Source: Thaumasiovibrio sp043421945 (GTDB taxonomy: Bacteria; Pseudomonadota; Gammaproteobacteria; Enterobacterales; Vibrionaceae). Taken from it: a stretch of 53,630 nt of DNA. The position numbers and the translations under genes are program-made. Position 1 is the stretch's first letter; every line of letters begins with the position of its first letter. This document shows positions 9,088-18,353 of this stretch, in pieces. Where the stretch lies: the NCBI GenBank assembly GCA_043421945.1, contig JBHOGO010000021.1:1-53630 (forward strand), given 5' to 3'. The notes below the pieces were generated by a model, which saw only the letters and a program-made list of their open reading frames with translations, was not told the origin of the DNA and searched no databases.

Positions 9088-9549
9088 ATGGAATGGAAAA
9101 CACGCACGTTCACGCAGCTGACGACCACTGAGCTGTATCAGTTAATGCAGCTACGTGTCGATATTTTTGTTGTCGAACAGCAATGCCCTTATCACGAGTT
9201 AGATGGCCATGACATGAACCAAGATGTCTACCACTTGCTAGGTTACCAAGGTGATCAACTTAGCGCTTATCTTCGTGTGCTCGGTAGCGGTGTTACCTAT
9301 GACAGCGTTAGCATCGGACGAGTGCTTATTGCACCTCATGCCCGCGGTCAGCAATTAGGTTTTCCATTAATGCAAAAAGGCATAGAAATCGCAGAACAGA
9401 AGCTTTTGGCCACCAGTATAACCATTGGTGCACAACATGCCTTAATCGATTTCTACCGCCAACTGGGGTTTGAAGCATGTTCAGAACCCTATCTCGAAGA
9501 CGATATACCTCACATTGATATGCAATTAATACTGAAGAAACAGGAATGA
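9088..9549 (+). CDS. elaA: GNAT-family acetyltransferase, ElaA type
   Basis: This 153-residue protein is a single GNAT N-acetyltransferase domain resembling E. coli ElaA. Visible features are LRVDIFVVEQQCPY near residue 22, the core strand SIGRVLIAPHARGQQLG near residue 75 that forms the acetyl-CoA pyrophosphate loop, and the late FYRQLGFE motif. The substrate of ElaA is not established, so none is claimed. It has an AAGGAG ribosome site and its stop overlaps the next start (ATGA), so it is coupled to the downstream EamA exporter. Confidence 0.85.
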   Translation: MEWKTRTFTQLTTTELYQLMQLRVDIFVVEQQCPYHELDGHDMNQDVYHLLGYQGDQLSAYLRVLGSGVTYDSVSIGRVLIAPHARGQQLGFPLMQKGIEIAEQKLLATSITIGAQHALIDFYRQLGFEACSEPYLEDDIPHIDMQLILKKQE

Positions 9550-10424
9550 CCTCACATACTAACCGCGCCATTGTTTTACTGGTTTTAGCTAACCTTCTTG
9601 CGTCCTTTTCGGACGTCTCCCTTAAAGTCCTTGATGGTGATGTACCCACCTTTCAATATGTCTTCATTCGCCAACTGCTCAGTGTAATACTGCTACTTCC
9701 ATTCTGGTTAAAACTGCCCGCAGCTCAGCGACGTCAGGGATGTTGTAAAATTGCCTTTAGCCGTGCACAGCTGATTCTTGGAGGCAGCGCCTGCGCAATG
9801 GTCGCTATCACCTATTTACCCCTCGCAACAGCCAACGCCATGTTTTATGTCGGTCCGCTTTTAATGTTACCGCTTTCGGTCATGTTGCTAAAAGAGACAC
9901 CACCAAAAGCAAAGGTGATTGCAACCAGTATTGGCTTTATTGGCGTACTCCTTGTACTAAGGCCGAGTCATTTCCACTGGGCAGCCGTTGTGGGGTTAGG
10001 CAGTGCTTTGGCAATGGGGCTCGGTAATATTTTGATCCGTCGCCTACCTAAAGAGCAGCATCTGATTTCAACACTGTTTTGGACAGGTGTGATGACATTG
10101 CCTCTTTCACTGATATTGGCTTTACCACAATGGGCAAGCATCAGCTGGCAACACATTGGTTGGATCATGGCCATTAACTTGTTCGTTCTTGGCTATCACG
10201 CACTGGCAGTCATGGCGTATAAAAAGGTCGATGCAGGTCAAATCGCATTAGCAGAATATTCTGGCTTAGTCTTTGTTACCGCATTTGGCGTCATGTGGTT
10301 TGATGAAATCCCTGATCTTATTACGCTACTCGGTATTCTATTTATTGTTATCCCAATGATGCCGCTACCTTGGCGCCGTTGGTTATCGTTGACGAAAGCA
10401 AGTACCGCTACAGATACACCGTAA
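9546..10424 (+). CDS. DMT-superfamily (EamA) membrane transporter
   Basis: This 292-residue inner-membrane protein has about ten hydrophobic segments arranged as two EamA repeats. The first repeat ends near VLLKETPPKAKVIATSIGFIG and the second near WFDEIPDLITLLGILFI, the typical family signature positions. Such proteins export metabolites or amino acids, but the substrate cannot be read from sequence. It overlaps the acetyltransferase gene by four bases, which suggests the pair acts on related small molecules. The call of the family is firm; the function is open. Confidence 0.85.
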   Translation: MTSHTNRAIVLLVLANLLASFSDVSLKVLDGDVPTFQYVFIRQLLSVILLLPFWLKLPAAQRRQGCCKIAFSRAQLILGGSACAMVAITYLPLATANAMFYVGPLLMLPLSVMLLKETPPKAKVIATSIGFIGVLLVLRPSHFHWAAVVGLGSALAMGLGNILIRRLPKEQHLISTLFWTGVMTLPLSLILALPQWASISWQHIGWIMAINLFVLGYHALAVMAYKKVDAGQIALAEYSGLVFVTAFGVMWFDEIPDLITLLGILFIVIPMMPLPWRRWLSLTKASTATDTP

Positions 10425-10476
10425 AGATAAAGGAACTCGATATAAACGAGCCACCATCCACGGTAGTGGGGAAATA

Positions 10477-10506
10477 AAAAGGCAGTGCCCATGAGCACTG
10501 CCTTTT
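10477..10506. terminator. Bidirectional terminator between the EamA gene and oapA-like gene
   Basis: Stem GGCAGTGC/GCACTGCC with loop CCATGA is flanked by A residues on the left and T residues on the right. It can end transcripts from both convergent genes. Confidence 0.85.
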
Positions 10507-10537
10507 CGATCATCACCATCTATTAACGACAGGAATA

Positions 10538-11266
10538 CTATCTATCACTGCGGAAAAACGTCCCATCAGATAGACGGACATACACGACGGATTCTTGATT
10601 GCGCCGCTCAATCTGTAAAACATCGACACCACCAGCAGCCGTTTGCTTAAAGCGTAATAACTGACCAGCCTGTACGCGACTCAGTGGCTTATCTTCACCT
10701 TCGATAGCAGCTATCGCATAAAGATCTTTCAACGGTAGATCCTTATCCCTGAAAATAGCTGCCAAGGTTTCCCCATTGGCTATTTTATGCTGCTGCCAAT
10801 TCGTCGAAGTAGACTGAGTAACTGGTGCGGCATCAACCACAGGTTCCGGCTTCACCACCACGGGCTTTGCCGCAACCGGAGATGCTTTAGCGACATCAGC
10901 TGTCGGTGTTAGCGGTCGAATGACCTGCTCAATAGGTTCCACTCTCTGCGGTGAAGCATCCGACGGCCTCTCTTCAGGCAAATGAATCGGGATAGCGCGG
11001 GGCTCCGTTACTGAAATTGACGCTGGCTTGTCTCCGCGACTGGGTAGTAACAGTAAAATCAAAACAATAGGTACAAGAATGACAAGTACTCGACGATGTA
11101 AAATCGGAATACGTTGCGTCACTTTGTCCCACATCGCACGGAGTTGTTCCCCAAGCCGCTTTGCACCTACCGATAAACGTTTAGCGGTTTGTTGAGCAAG
11201 CATGAGAAAACGCTCTTTGGGTGGTTGTGATGTCTTTGATTGTTTGCGACGCTTGGCTTGAGCCAT
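10538..11266 (-). CDS. OapA/YtfB-like inner-membrane protein with LysM-like domain
   Basis: This 242-residue protein has a basic cytoplasmic N-terminus of about 58 residues, one membrane span (near residues 59-77), a Pro/Ala/Val-rich periplasmic linker and a C-terminal OapA-type LysM-like domain (about residues 155-242, with NGETLAAIFRDKDL). Relatives are opacity-associated protein A of Haemophilus and E. coli YtfB, a glycan-binding protein linked to cell division. As in E. coli, it is divergent from fklB, which supports the YtfB assignment. Peptidoglycan binding is inferred from the family. Confidence 0.85.
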   Translation of the reverse strand: MAQAKRRKQSKTSQPPKERFLMLAQQTAKRLSVGAKRLGEQLRAMWDKVTQRIPILHRRVLVILVPIVLILLLLPSRGDKPASISVTEPRAIPIHLPEERPSDASPQRVEPIEQVIRPLTPTADVAKASPVAAKPVVVKPEPVVDAAPVTQSTSTNWQQHKIANGETLAAIFRDKDLPLKDLYAIAAIEGEDKPLSRVQAGQLLRFKQTAAGGVDVLQIERRNQESVVYVRLSDGTFFRSDR

Positions 11267-11480
11267 AGTCTCTCCCTTAGCCTACGTTGAGTCTTTCCAG
11301 TATACCTAGCTACTTTACTTTAAAGGTTATTTCTGTGTGAAAAATGAAGCCACAGCAAAAAACCGTGACATAACTAGGATTGATAAACTAATTAGACGAC
11401 TAAACAGCGTAAAAGTTTACCCGCGCCCCTGATAGCTGCTATCCTCGACGTTTTCATACCAAATAAACAGAAGAGTAACT

Positions 11481-12101
11481 ATGTTCGACGTAAAACTGGA
11501 CACCGTTGAAAATAAAGCAAGCTACGGTATCGGCCTTCAAATGGGTCAACAACTAGCACAAAGCGGCCTTGAAGGTCTAAACGTTGCAGCTATCGCTAAA
11601 GGCATCGCTGCTTCACTAACTGGTGAAATGCCAGAAATCGAAGTAGACGAAATCAACAATGCACTACGTGATATCCACACTCGTGCAGAAGAAGCTCGTC
11701 AAGAAGTTGCTAAAGTTGCAGCTGCAGACGGTGAAGCGTTCCTTGCGGACAACGCACTACGTCAAGAAGTTACTGTACTAGAGTCTGGTTTACAGTACGA
11801 AGTAATCACTGAAGGTAACGGCGACGTACCAACTAGCGATAAGCAAGTACGTGTTCACTACCACGGTATGCTAACTGACGGCACTGTATTCGACAGCTCT
11901 GTTGAACGCGGTCAACCTGCTGAGTTCCCTGTTACTGGCGTTATCGCTGGTTGGGTTGAAGCTCTACAACTAATGCCTGTTGGTTCTAAGTGGAAACTAT
12001 ACATCCCTCAAGACCTTGCATACGGTGAGCGCGGCGCTGGCGCAGCAATCCCTCCATATGCAGCACTAGTATTTGAAGTTGAGCTTCTAGACATTCTATA
12101 A
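11481..12101 (+). CDS. fklB: FKBP-type peptidyl-prolyl isomerase FklB (FKBP22)
   Basis: FklB catalyses cis-trans isomerisation of proline peptide bonds. It is 206 residues long. The N-terminal helical dimerisation domain (about 1-90) is followed by the FKBP domain, with VHYHGMLTDGTVFDSS, PAEFPVTGVIAGW and AYGERGAG. These include the usual Tyr, Phe, Asp and Trp binding-pocket residues. There is no signal peptide. The first codons use highly expressed codons. The divergent OapA-like gene and the strong terminator downstream show that it is transcribed alone. Confidence 0.95.
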   Translation: MFDVKLDTVENKASYGIGLQMGQQLAQSGLEGLNVAAIAKGIAASLTGEMPEIEVDEINNALRDIHTRAEEARQEVAKVAAADGEAFLADNALRQEVTVLESGLQYEVITEGNGDVPTSDKQVRVHYHGMLTDGTVFDSSVERGQPAEFPVTGVIAGWVEALQLMPVGSKWKLYIPQDLAYGERGAGAAIPPYAALVFEVELLDIL

Positions 12102-12121
12102 GACTCCGCTCCAATATTGAG

Positions 12122-12147
12122 AAAACGGCACTTCGGTGCCGTTTTTT
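12122..12147 (+). terminator. Terminator after fklB
   Basis: Stem AAAACGGCAC/GTGCCGTTTT closes a stable TTCG tetraloop and continues into a run of T residues. Confidence 0.92.
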
Positions 12148-12223
12148 GTATTCGTCGATAAAAATAATATTCCCTTATCGCAAGTATTGAGCTAAGTTAT
12201 CCTTATTAACAAGGAGTTAACAC

Positions 12224-12736
12224 ATGAAAATATTTACTTTAGCCGTCCTTGCAACACTCACTCTTCCTGTCCACGCGCTGAGCCTTGGATCCCTCATTGG
12301 ATCTGATGATGAAACAGAAACCACCGAAACAGAAACAAGCAGCCTCTTAGATCAAGGGTTAAGCCAACTGACTGGTAGTAGCGAGAGCAATCCTCTCGTC
12401 TCATTGCTTTCTGAACAAGTTGGCGTCAGCAGTACTGATGCAGCAAGTGGCGCGAGTGCTCTGCTTGCTCTTGCGGGTAATAGCCTTAGTGGCGATGAAA
12501 GTAGCGAACTCACTAGTCTCATTCCAGGAATGGACAGCTTAACAAGCTCTGTCCCCGGCCTCTCTAGCATGCTGGAAGGCGCTGAAAGCCTTAGCAGCGT
12601 AATGAGTATTTTTGAAACTCTCGGTATCGACCCTTCATTAGTCACTCAATATGCCCCCGTCATGTTGAGCTACCTCAGCGACTCAGGTGCAAGCAGTGGC
12701 TTAATGAGCTCCCTGACGAGCTTGTGGAGCGAGTAG
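12224..12736 (+). CDS. DUF2780 (VcgC/VcgE-type) secreted protein
   Basis: This 170-residue protein starts with a signal peptide (MKIFTLAVLATLTLPVHA). The mature part is very rich in Ser, Leu, Gly, Thr and acidic residues. It has a tail of helices that matches the DUF2780 pattern (LLSEQVGVSSTDAASG, ETLGIDPSLVTQYAPVML). The family is common in Vibrionaceae and has no known function. It has its own ribosome site (AAGGAG) and terminator, and no functional link to its neighbours is visible. Confidence 0.75.
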   Translation: MKIFTLAVLATLTLPVHALSLGSLIGSDDETETTETETSSLLDQGLSQLTGSSESNPLVSLLSEQVGVSSTDAASGASALLALAGNSLSGDESSELTSLIPGMDSLTSSVPGLSSMLEGAESLSSVMSIFETLGIDPSLVTQYAPVMLSYLSDSGASSGLMSSLTSLWSE

Positions 12737-12770
12737 TCATTCTCGGTATGACACGTAGAGCGAATAAATA

Positions 12771-12797
12771 AAAAGGGAAGCTTTCGCTTCCCTTTTA
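12771..12797. terminator. Bidirectional terminator between the DUF2780 gene and cysH
   Basis: Stem AAAAGGGAAGC/GCTTCCCTTTT with a TTTC loop. The A-rich and T-rich arms let it serve both convergent transcripts. Confidence 0.88.
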
Positions 12798-12836
12798 ATG
12801 CTATGTGTATCCATCAGCCTGTCTAGCAAAGCAGCA

Positions 12837-13598
12837 TTAAATACCTTCACCGTCGCCTTTCACGTCATCTTCATGCAGGCCACATTCACGCTTAAGCCCA
12901 AAGAAACGCGTCTCTTGCTCTGTCATTCCAGGACGCCATTTCTCCGTCGTATGAACATCACCGACAGAACGATAGCCCTGCTCATAAAGAGGATGTAAGG
13001 GGAGCTGATGCTTTTCAAGGTAATCGTCAACGTCTTGCTTACTCCAATCAATCACAGGCAAAAATTTAAATTGCCCGTTCTTAATTGCCAGAATAGGCAA
13101 ATTAGCACGTGAGTCAGACTGCTCGCGACGCAACCCAGAGAACCAAGTCCCCACATTCAGCTCATCGAGCGCTCGGCGCATTGGTTCAACTTTATTGATA
13201 CGGTTGTATTGCTTAAGACCATCTACACCCTGCTCCCAGAGCTTTCCGTATCTAGCCTCTTGCCAAGCCGCACTTTCTCGAGCACGGTAAACATGCAAAT
13301 TCAGCTTCAGCTGTTCCGTTAACTGATCAATAAATTGATACGTTTCTGGAAACAAGTACCCCGTATCCGTCAAAATAACAGGTACATCCTGCTTGACTGA
13401 TGTCACTAAGTGGAGCATCAATGCCGCTTGAATACCGAAGCTAGAAGCAAGCGCAAACTCACCCTGTAGATTTTCTATCGCCCACTCAACACGCTGAGTC
13501 GCCGACATTGTTTCTAGTTCACCGTTAATTTCGGCAAGTGCTAAGATTTGCCCTACTTTTGGCAAGGCCAGCAAATCAGCCAGTTGATATTTAGGCAT
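12837..13598 (-). CDS. cysH: Phosphoadenylyl-sulfate (PAPS) reductase CysH
   Basis: CysH reduces PAPS to sulfite and PAP using thioredoxin. It is 253 residues long. PP-loop-type residues (SFGIQAALMLHL) lie near residue 52, followed by TDTGYLFPETYQF, and the catalytic Cys is in ECGLHE near the C-terminus. It lacks the extra Cys pairs of APS reductases, so it is the PAPS-specific type, in agreement with cysC being present. I chose the ATG at 13598, with an AGAGGGA ribosome site inside the 3' end of cysI; the two genes overlap by eight bases. A longer form (13631) would have no such site. Confidence 0.95.
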   Translation of the reverse strand: MPKYQLADLLALPKVGQILALAEINGELETMSATQRVEWAIENLQGEFALASSFGIQAALMLHLVTSVKQDVPVILTDTGYLFPETYQFIDQLTEQLKLNLHVYRARESAAWQEARYGKLWEQGVDGLKQYNRINKVEPMRRALDELNVGTWFSGLRREQSDSRANLPILAIKNGQFKFLPVIDWSKQDVDDYLEKHQLPLHPLYEQGYRSVGDVHTTEKWRPGMTEQETRFFGLKRECGLHEDDVKGDGEGI

Positions 13599-15306
13599 GG
13601 AAATCCCTCTTTGAGACTTTAACTTCTGCAATAATGCCGGCGCGAATCACGTAATCACCAAACGCTTCATTCTCTTCACGTTCAGACGCCCATCGATCAA
13701 TCAGGCTATCAAGCTCTTCTAGTATTTGCTTATCAGTAATATTCTCTTGATACATCTTAGGGACGCGCGTGCCAGCACGATTACCGCCAAGGTGTAAGTT
13801 ATAACGACCCGGTGCTTTGCCCACTAGCCCTACTTCAGCCAACATGGCTCGACCACACCCATTCGGACAACCTGTCACGCGTAAGATGATATTGTCATCC
13901 TCAGCTAGGTGGTGCTTCTCAAGCAAGGCTTCCACATCCGTGACAAATTCAGGTAGCATTCGCTCGGCTTCAGCCATCGCAAGCGGACACGTTGGAAACG
14001 CCACACATGCCATCGAGTTTTTGCGCTGCTCAGACGTACCATCGTCCATCAGACCATGAGCCCGCGCGATTTTTTCAATCTTTGCCTTTTGCCCAGCAGG
14101 CACACCCGCCACAATTAAGTTTTGGTTTGCGGTCATGCGGAAGTCACCTTTGTGCACCTTCGCAATTTCAGCAACCCCCGTTTTCAACGGCTTATTCGGG
14201 AAGTCTAACAGGCGTCCATTTTCAATAAACAGCGCTAGATGATGTTTACCGTCAATCCCTTCAACCCAACCAATTCGATCACCTCGAGAGGTAAACTCAT
14301 ACGGTCGACTCGCTTCAAACTGAATGTCTGCACGTTTCTCGACTTCCGCTTTGAAGACATCAATACCGACACGATCGAGGGTGTATTTCGTCTTCGCATT
14401 TTTACGGTTACTACGGTTACCCCAATCACGCTGTGTTGTCACAACGGCAGCGGCAACATCAAGTGTCTTATCGATTGGCACAAAACCAAAATCATCCGCA
14501 CGGCGAGGATAAGTCGTTGAGTCACCGTGTGTCATAGCTAAGCCACCACCAACAAGTACGTTAAACCCAACTAACTTCCCATTATCGGCAATCGCAATAA
14601 AGTTAAGGTCATTGGCATGCACATCAACGTCATTTTGCGGCGGAATAACGACGGTAGTTTTAAACTTACGAGGTAGATAGTTATCACCAAGGATTGGCTC
14701 TTTATCTGTCTCCTCAATTTTTTCACCATCTAGCCATATCTCTGCATACGCTCGGCTCTTCGGCAGTAAATGCTCAGAGATTTTCGTCGCCCACTCATAA
14801 GCCTCTTGATGAAGCTCAGATTCGACAGGGTTAGTGGTACACAATACGTTACGGTTAACATCACCAGCCGTCGCGATAGAATCGATGCCGATACTATTCA
14901 GCGTTTGGTGCATCAACTTAATATTCGGTTTTAGTACTCCATGAAACTGAAACGTTTGACGTGTCGTCAAGCGGATGCTGCCATACAGAGAATGCTCTTC
15001 AGCAAACTTATCGATAGCCAACCACTGCGTCGGAGTAATCACACCACCTGGCATACGAGCACGAAGCATCACATTGTGCAGAGGCTCCAATTTTTGCTTG
15101 GCGCGCTCGCCACGAATATCACGATCGTCTTGTTGATACATACCGTGGAATCGGATCAGTTGAAAGTTATCACCGTTAAACCCACCAGTAATACGATCCT
15201 GCAGATCCTCTTCGATCGTCCCACGTAAGTGATGACTACCGGCCTTTAGGCGCTCATTGTCAGATAACGGGCCAAGCACTTCGCCCAATACTTTTTGTTC
15301 GCTCAT
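13591..15306 (-). CDS. cysI: Sulfite reductase hemoprotein beta subunit CysI
   Basis: CysI reduces sulfite to sulfide with six electrons delivered by CysJ. It is 571 residues long. The siroheme/4Fe-4S ligands are visible as ACVAFPTCPLAMAEAER and VTGCPNGCGRAM (CX5C and CX3C) at about residues 433-485. Substrate-site Arg/Lys clusters lie in the first half (RLTTRQTFQFHG). Its ATG overlaps the cysJ stop as TAATG, so both subunits are coupled. The siroheme depends on CobA, encoded 7 kb away in this window, plus a dehydrogenase/ferrochelatase not seen here. Confidence 0.97.
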   Translation of the reverse strand: MSEQKVLGEVLGPLSDNERLKAGSHHLRGTIEEDLQDRITGGFNGDNFQLIRFHGMYQQDDRDIRGERAKQKLEPLHNVMLRARMPGGVITPTQWLAIDKFAEEHSLYGSIRLTTRQTFQFHGVLKPNIKLMHQTLNSIGIDSIATAGDVNRNVLCTTNPVESELHQEAYEWATKISEHLLPKSRAYAEIWLDGEKIEETDKEPILGDNYLPRKFKTTVVIPPQNDVDVHANDLNFIAIADNGKLVGFNVLVGGGLAMTHGDSTTYPRRADDFGFVPIDKTLDVAAAVVTTQRDWGNRSNRKNAKTKYTLDRVGIDVFKAEVEKRADIQFEASRPYEFTSRGDRIGWVEGIDGKHHLALFIENGRLLDFPNKPLKTGVAEIAKVHKGDFRMTANQNLIVAGVPAGQKAKIEKIARAHGLMDDGTSEQRKNSMACVAFPTCPLAMAEAERMLPEFVTDVEALLEKHHLAEDDNIILRVTGCPNGCGRAMLAEVGLVGKAPGRYNLHLGGNRAGTRVPKMYQENITDKQILEELDSLIDRWASEREENEAFGDYVIRAGIIAEVKVSKRDFHA

Positions 15307-17132
15307 TAGTACACATCCTTTTGGTAGCGCTTGGCTTTACGAAGTTCAGTCAAGAAGGTTTCAGCATCTTCACGGCTCTTTCCACCGTGTTGCTCAACCA
15401 CCGTCACGAGTGCATCATGCACATCTTTCGCCATTCGAGTCGCGTCACCACACACATAAAGGTACGCGCCCTCTTGCAGCCACTGCCAAACTTGTTCTGC
15501 TTGCTCAAGAATACGATGCTGTACATAAACCTTTTCTGCTTGATCGCGGCTAAAGGCAACATCAAGCTGGTTCAACACACCTGATTTCAGGTATTTTTGC
15601 CACTCAACTTGGTACAAGAAATCTTCCGTAAAGGTTCGATCACCAAAGAAGAGCCAGTTTTTACCCTCTGCATCACGGTTATCACGCTCTTGTATAAAGC
15701 TTCGGAAAGGTGCAATACCTGTCCCAGGACCAATCATGATCACTGGTGCGTTGTCGTCTTCTGGCAACTTGAAGTTATTATTGTGCTCGATAAAGACATT
15801 CACTTTATCGCCATCTTCCAATCGATGAGACAAGAAGGCTGAAGCTCCACCTAAACGTTGCTCATCCCCTTTCTCAAATTCAACAACACCCACGGTAAGA
15901 TGAACTTCGCTGTCGACCTCTTCTTGGCTCGAAGCAATAGAGTATAAGCGCGGCGTGATTTTACGAAGCAGACCCACCAGCTGTTCAGCAGTGAGTTTCG
16001 TTTTCTTTTCACCAAGTACATCGATAACTTGAGTATTGTTGGCATAGTCACGCAGCTTATCTTTGTCTTCCGAAAGCTTTTGCAGCTTCTTGCTACCCGA
16101 AAGCTCAGCATATTGACTAACCTGCTGCGGATTCGCCGACGTGATCTCCAATTTTTCAATCAGGGCCTGTCGAAGAGAGAGAGTTGCATCACCGATTGAA
16201 ACGGTCTCATCGCCTTTTAAACCGACCTTGGCGACAATAGCATCTGCCAGTGCAGGATCATTATTAAACCAAACGCCGAGAGCATCCCCAGGACGATAAC
16301 TAAGACCTGAGCCCTCTAGGTCGATTTCAATATGGCGAACATCCTTCCCAGAGTGACGACCGGTGATTTTCTGGCTTACCAGAAATTCTGCAGCGAAAGG
16401 GTTTTGCTTGTTATAGGCAGATTCAACGGCAGGTGAACTTTGCCCGACCGGTAGCGTAACAACCTCAGCTTGCGCGGACGCTAGCGCCTCTTTTAGGAAG
16501 CCCAATGCTTGTGAACGCCAATCAGCAGCTGGCTGCTCATAATCCACATCACAATCAACACGAGGTTGGAACGGCGTCGCACCCAGTTTCGATAAGTAGC
16601 TATCAAAATCTTTCGCCGTTTGGCAGAAAAATTCGTAGCTTGAATCCCCAAGGCCAATAACACCGTATTTCAAATTAGGTAGCTTCGGAGCCTTTTTAGA
16701 TTGCAAAAATTCATGCAATTCAATCGCATTATCTGGTGCTTCACCTTCACCGTTGGTCGAAGCCACAATAATGACATACTGCTCTTTAGCGAGGTTTTTA
16801 CCCTTGTAATCATCCGCAGAGAATAACTCTACATCGATACCAGAATTGGACGCTTCATCTTTTAGTTGCTGAGCGACACCCTTGGCGTTACCCGTTTGAG
16901 AAGCATAGATAATAGTGAGTTTACCAGCCGGTTGACTCGCGACTGCAGCAACAGAAGCAAGACCAGTCTGACCCGTAGGCTGACCAACTGATTGAGTTTG
17001 ACTAAGTCCCCAGAAATAACCACTCATCCAAGCAAGTTGCTGCGGATTAAGTTCGGCGACAGTTTGTTGTAGTTGACCTAATTGTTGGTCATTAATCGGA
17101 CTGGCTAGAGCCGAGAGTTCCTTTGGTAACAT
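15306..17132 (-). CDS. cysJ: Sulfite reductase flavoprotein alpha subunit CysJ
   Basis: CysJ transfers electrons from NADPH through FAD and FMN to CysI. Domains in order are a flavodoxin-like FMN domain (about residues 75-215, with YASQTGNAKG and STNGEGEAPDNA), an FAD-binding domain with RLYSIASS, and an NADP-binding domain with GPGTGIAPFRSF and YVCGDATRMAKDVH. I chose the ATG at 17132, giving 608 residues close to E. coli CysJ (599); an AGGGA site lies about ten bases upstream. A longer in-frame start at 17183 is possible. It is the first gene of cysJIH. Confidence 0.95.
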   Translation of the reverse strand: MLPKELSALASPINDQQLGQLQQTVAELNPQQLAWMSGYFWGLSQTQSVGQPTGQTGLASVAAVASQPAGKLTIIYASQTGNAKGVAQQLKDEASNSGIDVELFSADDYKGKNLAKEQYVIIVASTNGEGEAPDNAIELHEFLQSKKAPKLPNLKYGVIGLGDSSYEFFCQTAKDFDSYLSKLGATPFQPRVDCDVDYEQPAADWRSQALGFLKEALASAQAEVVTLPVGQSSPAVESAYNKQNPFAAEFLVSQKITGRHSGKDVRHIEIDLEGSGLSYRPGDALGVWFNNDPALADAIVAKVGLKGDETVSIGDATLSLRQALIEKLEITSANPQQVSQYAELSGSKKLQKLSEDKDKLRDYANNTQVIDVLGEKKTKLTAEQLVGLLRKITPRLYSIASSQEEVDSEVHLTVGVVEFEKGDEQRLGGASAFLSHRLEDGDKVNVFIEHNNNFKLPEDDNAPVIMIGPGTGIAPFRSFIQERDNRDAEGKNWLFFGDRTFTEDFLYQVEWQKYLKSGVLNQLDVAFSRDQAEKVYVQHRILEQAEQVWQWLQEGAYLYVCGDATRMAKDVHDALVTVVEQHGGKSREDAETFLTELRKAKRYQKDVY

Positions 17133-17242
17133 GACACGACGATCCCTATACATTGCGTGATGATAGAGTAGCCATTTCACCAAATAACAAGAAAGAATAG
17201 ATAAGAATGTTTTATAACCTTTTGTTAGGTTAAAAACACAAC

Positions 17243-17269
17243 AAAAAAGACGTGCTAGGGACCTAGCAC
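17243..17269 (-). terminator. Terminator after the 77-residue protein gene
   Basis: On the minus strand a perfect stem GTGCTAGG/CCTAGCAC with a two-base centre is followed by GTC and six T residues. It separates the small upstream gene from the cysJIH promoter region. Confidence 0.82.
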
Positions 17270-17283
17270 CTGCTTATTGGGTA

Positions 17284-17517
17284 TTAAAAATCATCAGCGA
17301 TTCTGACTTGATGAAAGCCAACTTCCAGTGCCGTTTCCGTTGCTTGATCGACATTAAGATAGTTCTTCTCAACCCCTGCAGCGTCCGTCAATGGGACAAA
17401 CCCGCCGCGTCGATGACGAAATTCGACGATCCATCCATCTTCTCGAATAGAGGGTTCAACCACTGCTTCAATAAGCTCATGAGAATCATATAAACGCTGT
17501 AGTTCATTCAATGTCAT
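17284..17517 (-). CDS. Small conserved-looking protein of unknown function (77 residues)
   Basis: I do not recognise this family. The ATG at 17517 has a GAGGAAGG site upstream and gives a soluble, acidic 77-residue protein with no signal peptide or membrane span. It has a beta-rich central part (EDGWIVEFRHRRGGFVPLTD) and an alternating C-terminus. A longer reading frame (to 17622) is open but runs through a terminator hairpin of the upstream gene, so the short form is preferred. It has its own terminator and sits between an outer-membrane protein gene and cysJ. Nothing ties it to sulfur metabolism. Confidence 0.7.
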   Translation of the reverse strand: MTLNELQRLYDSHELIEAVVEPSIREDGWIVEFRHRRGGFVPLTDAAGVEKNYLNVDQATETALEVGFHQVRIADDF

Positions 17518-17580
17518 AAACGGCTCTACCTTCCTCAATGCCTCTTCTAAAAGTGGTCTAAAGACGGAAAATAGGCAATA

Positions 17581-17608
17581 AAAAAGCCACACAGAGTGTG
17601 GCTTTTTT
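17581..17608 (-). terminator. Terminator after the outer-membrane protein gene
   Basis: Stem GCCACAC/GTGTGGC with an AGA loop is flanked by A and T tracts, so it can work in either direction. It directly follows the stop of the outer-membrane protein gene on the minus strand. Confidence 0.88.
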
Positions 17609-17629
17609 GGTAATTCGACCATATTAAGC

Positions 17630-18250
17630 TTAAAAATCTAGCTCAATACCTGCGAATACACCATCAATAAACGCCGCACCATCGCCACGAACCCAATCCA
17701 TGTCGTAGTCCATCACGCGGTAGCCAGCACGCAAATTCAAATCAAATGCGTACATACCGACGGTATACATCACACCCGCTTGACCATCTACCGTGCTTGT
17801 TTTATTGATGTTACTGAAGTAAAGATCAGTAAATAGTCGGAAGTTTGTCGCTGGAATGCCGATTTCCACATTACCGTAAACGCTAGGCTGCCATTCATCA
17901 AACGTCTGCGTTTCGAAACGACCACTGCTAATATTCGCCATGTTTAGGCCAATATCAAACGCAATCACGCGATTGTCGAGAATCTCATAGTACGCGGTAT
18001 AGTCAGTCTGCTTAAACGCAACGTCACGTGTATCAATGTTTGTCTGACGTAGGCGAACATTCGGGATCAACGGAATGAAATGTTCAACCGCGACGTAGAA
18101 TGACCCAGTATTATCACTGCCGCCGCTCGCATCATTCACTTTTGAATCGACAGTCCATAAGTCAGCGCCCACTTTTGCGCCTAAAAACATGTCGGCTTGT
18201 GCTGGCAATGCCATTGCTAAGCCCAACATAGCTAAAGAGAATTTTTTCAT
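17630..18250 (-). CDS. TIGR04219-like outer-membrane beta-barrel protein
   Basis: This 206-residue protein starts with a clear signal peptide (MKKFSLAMLGLAMALPAQA). It then has alternating amphipathic strands and ends in a C-terminal Phe (GIELDF), typical of outer-membrane beta barrels. The mature N-terminus DMFLGAKVGADLW and the overall length resemble the TIGR04219 family of small barrels found in marine gamma-proteobacteria. No function is known. It is transcribed alone between pspG and a terminator. Confidence 0.75.
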   Translation of the reverse strand: MKKFSLAMLGLAMALPAQADMFLGAKVGADLWTVDSKVNDASGGSDNTGSFYVAVEHFIPLIPNVRLRQTNIDTRDVAFKQTDYTAYYEILDNRVIAFDIGLNMANISSGRFETQTFDEWQPSVYGNVEIGIPATNFRLFTDLYFSNINKTSTVDGQAGVMYTVGMYAFDLNLRAGYRVMDYDMDWVRGDGAAFIDGVFAGIELDF

Positions 18251-18353
18251 TAATCTGACTCCCCCAAATAATTGGCTGCGACTATATCAGAAGGGAGCCA
18301 GCCTGACTATTCAAGAGCAAAGCTTTTCAAACACTAAACTTTGCTTTAAAAAA

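Noticed and set aside
12798..12998. Plus-strand frame opposite the end of cysH
   Set aside because: It is antisense to a well-supported cysH and starts inside a terminator.
17133..17242. CysB-binding region upstream of cysJ
   Set aside because: The stretch is A+T-rich and plausible, but I cannot match a defined CysB half-site or a firm -35/-10 pair, so no feature is called.
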